This document shows positions 31,038-31,238 of a DNA stretch of 31,238 nt, one piece after another. The notes below the pieces were generated by a model that worked only from the letters and a program-made list of their open reading frames with translations, was not told the DNA's origin and did not search any database. Positions within the stretch are counted from its first letter, which is position 1; each line of letters starts with the position of its first letter. The translations under genes and the position numbers were made by a program. Origin of the DNA: an uncultured Blautia sp. (lineage in GTDB: Bacteria; Bacillota; Clostridia; Lachnospirales; Lachnospiraceae); NCBI GenBank assembly GCA_946629475.1, contig CAMOXX010000004.1, positions 1-31,238 on the forward strand, read 5' to 3'.

Positions 31038-31072
31038 AAAAGAGCGGAGACAAAAGTCTTCGCTCTTTTTTT
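31036..31072. terminator. Bidirectional intrinsic terminator between J-protein and SRP RNA genes
   Basis: A 16-bp stem with one G-U pair (31036-31051 with 31056-31071) encloses an AAAA loop. A run of A precedes it and a run of T follows it, so it ends with a U-tract when read in either direction. It serves the J-protein gene on the + strand and the SRP RNA gene converging on the - strand. Its left edge overlaps the last two bases of the J-protein stop codon. Confidence 0.9.
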
Positions 31073-31105
31073 AAATCCGCGTTTCGCAGAATCGTATACT
31101 TTTTT

Positions 31106-31238
31106 GCGCGCCGCACTTCGAAATGGTCCCACAGACGTTACCTCTACAGTTAACTCAGCCCAGGCACCCTCACGGCACACAAGAGGTTCCGCTTAGTGCT
31201 GCTGCATTCCTGCCCTGACACGGTTCACAGATTCCTGT
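31106..31238 (-). ncRNA. ffs: Signal recognition particle RNA, large bacterial type (3' part; 5' part beyond the window)
   Basis: Read on the minus strand, the right edge carries the conserved SRP domain: GTCAGG, a GCA/TGC stem around the GGAA tetraloop (31207-31210 on the + strand), then AGCAGCACTAAG, AACCTCTTGTGTGCCG and GGTGCCTGGGC. In the common form the tetraloop stem is UCC/GGA; here both sides have changed together, keeping pairing, which is good evidence for a real RNA. The following GAGTTAACTG...AGTAAC-like segment matches the long 3' tail of Bacillus/Clostridium large-type SRP RNA with an Alu domain, so the gene should extend about another 130-150 bases past the window. The 3' end near 31106 is approximate. 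It works with Ffh in co-translational membrane targeting. Confidence 0.9.

Noticed and set aside
1..31238. CRISPR arrays, tRNA genes, insertion sequences or phage genes
   Set aside because: No regularly spaced repeats, no tRNA cloverleaf or CCA-type ends, and no transposase, integrase or phage-like proteins were seen.

Overview
The window reads as chromosomal DNA from a moderately GC-rich member of the Firmicutes, most likely Clostridia of the Lachnospiraceae type (inference). The grounds are strong AGGAGG-like ribosome sites, TTGACA/TATAAT promoters, Gram-positive surface genes, an oligopeptide (Opp/Dpp) operon, and a large-type (Bacillus/Clostridium-like) SRP RNA at the right edge. Apart from that RNA, every gene I support is on the + strand. 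I saw no tRNA, insertion sequence, prophage or CRISPR array.

Layout. (1) 1-2344: metal efflux unit with its own promoter, a free-standing HMA metallochaperone, a P1B-type Zn/Cd/Pb ATPase and an intrinsic terminator. (2) 2372-3905: a secreted GH5 cellulase with an N-terminal CBM2-like domain, behind its own promoter. (3) 3978-7113: a membrane-anchored D,D-carboxypeptidase-like protein and a membrane-anchored PQQ-type beta-propeller. (4) 7128-18192: a tightly packed seven-gene surface-glycan operon with several overlapping genes. It encodes a transmembrane Ser/Thr kinase with an extracellular ricin-type lectin domain, a polysaccharide ABC exporter (Wzm-like permease and Wzt-like ATPase with a C-terminal glycan-binding-type domain), a 1028-residue methyltransferase/coiled-coil/GT2/GT4 fusion, a GT-C-like membrane protein, a secreted protein made of two ricin-type trefoils, and a GtrB/DPM1-like polyprenyl-phosphate glycosyltransferase. 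(5) 18245-22631: a perfect 16-bp inverted repeat, a six-TM protein, proA, an M3 oligoendopeptidase, and a four-TM protein whose first codons lie inside an intrinsic terminator. (6) 22651-29873: a complete oligopeptide ABC operon, in which the binding protein and the second permease both carry large extra extracytoplasmic segments. (7) 29885-31072: a promoter, a short leader with a strong terminator, a class B J-domain protein and a bidirectional terminator. (8) 31106-31238, minus strand: the 3' part of the SRP RNA.

How the parts fit. The most unusual region is the glycan operon. A lectin-kinase is the first gene, a double-lectin secreted protein lies near the end, and between them are the genes expected to build, methylate, export and decorate a glycan. 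My reading, which is inference, is that the kinase monitors the glycan the operon makes, much as PASTA kinases monitor peptidoglycan. The methyltransferase/coiled-coil polymerase and the Wzt-like C-terminal domain also resemble, in architecture, the capped-chain export systems of Gram-negative O-antigens.

All calls come from reading motifs, spacing and base pairing by eye. No database search, structure prediction or expression data was available.
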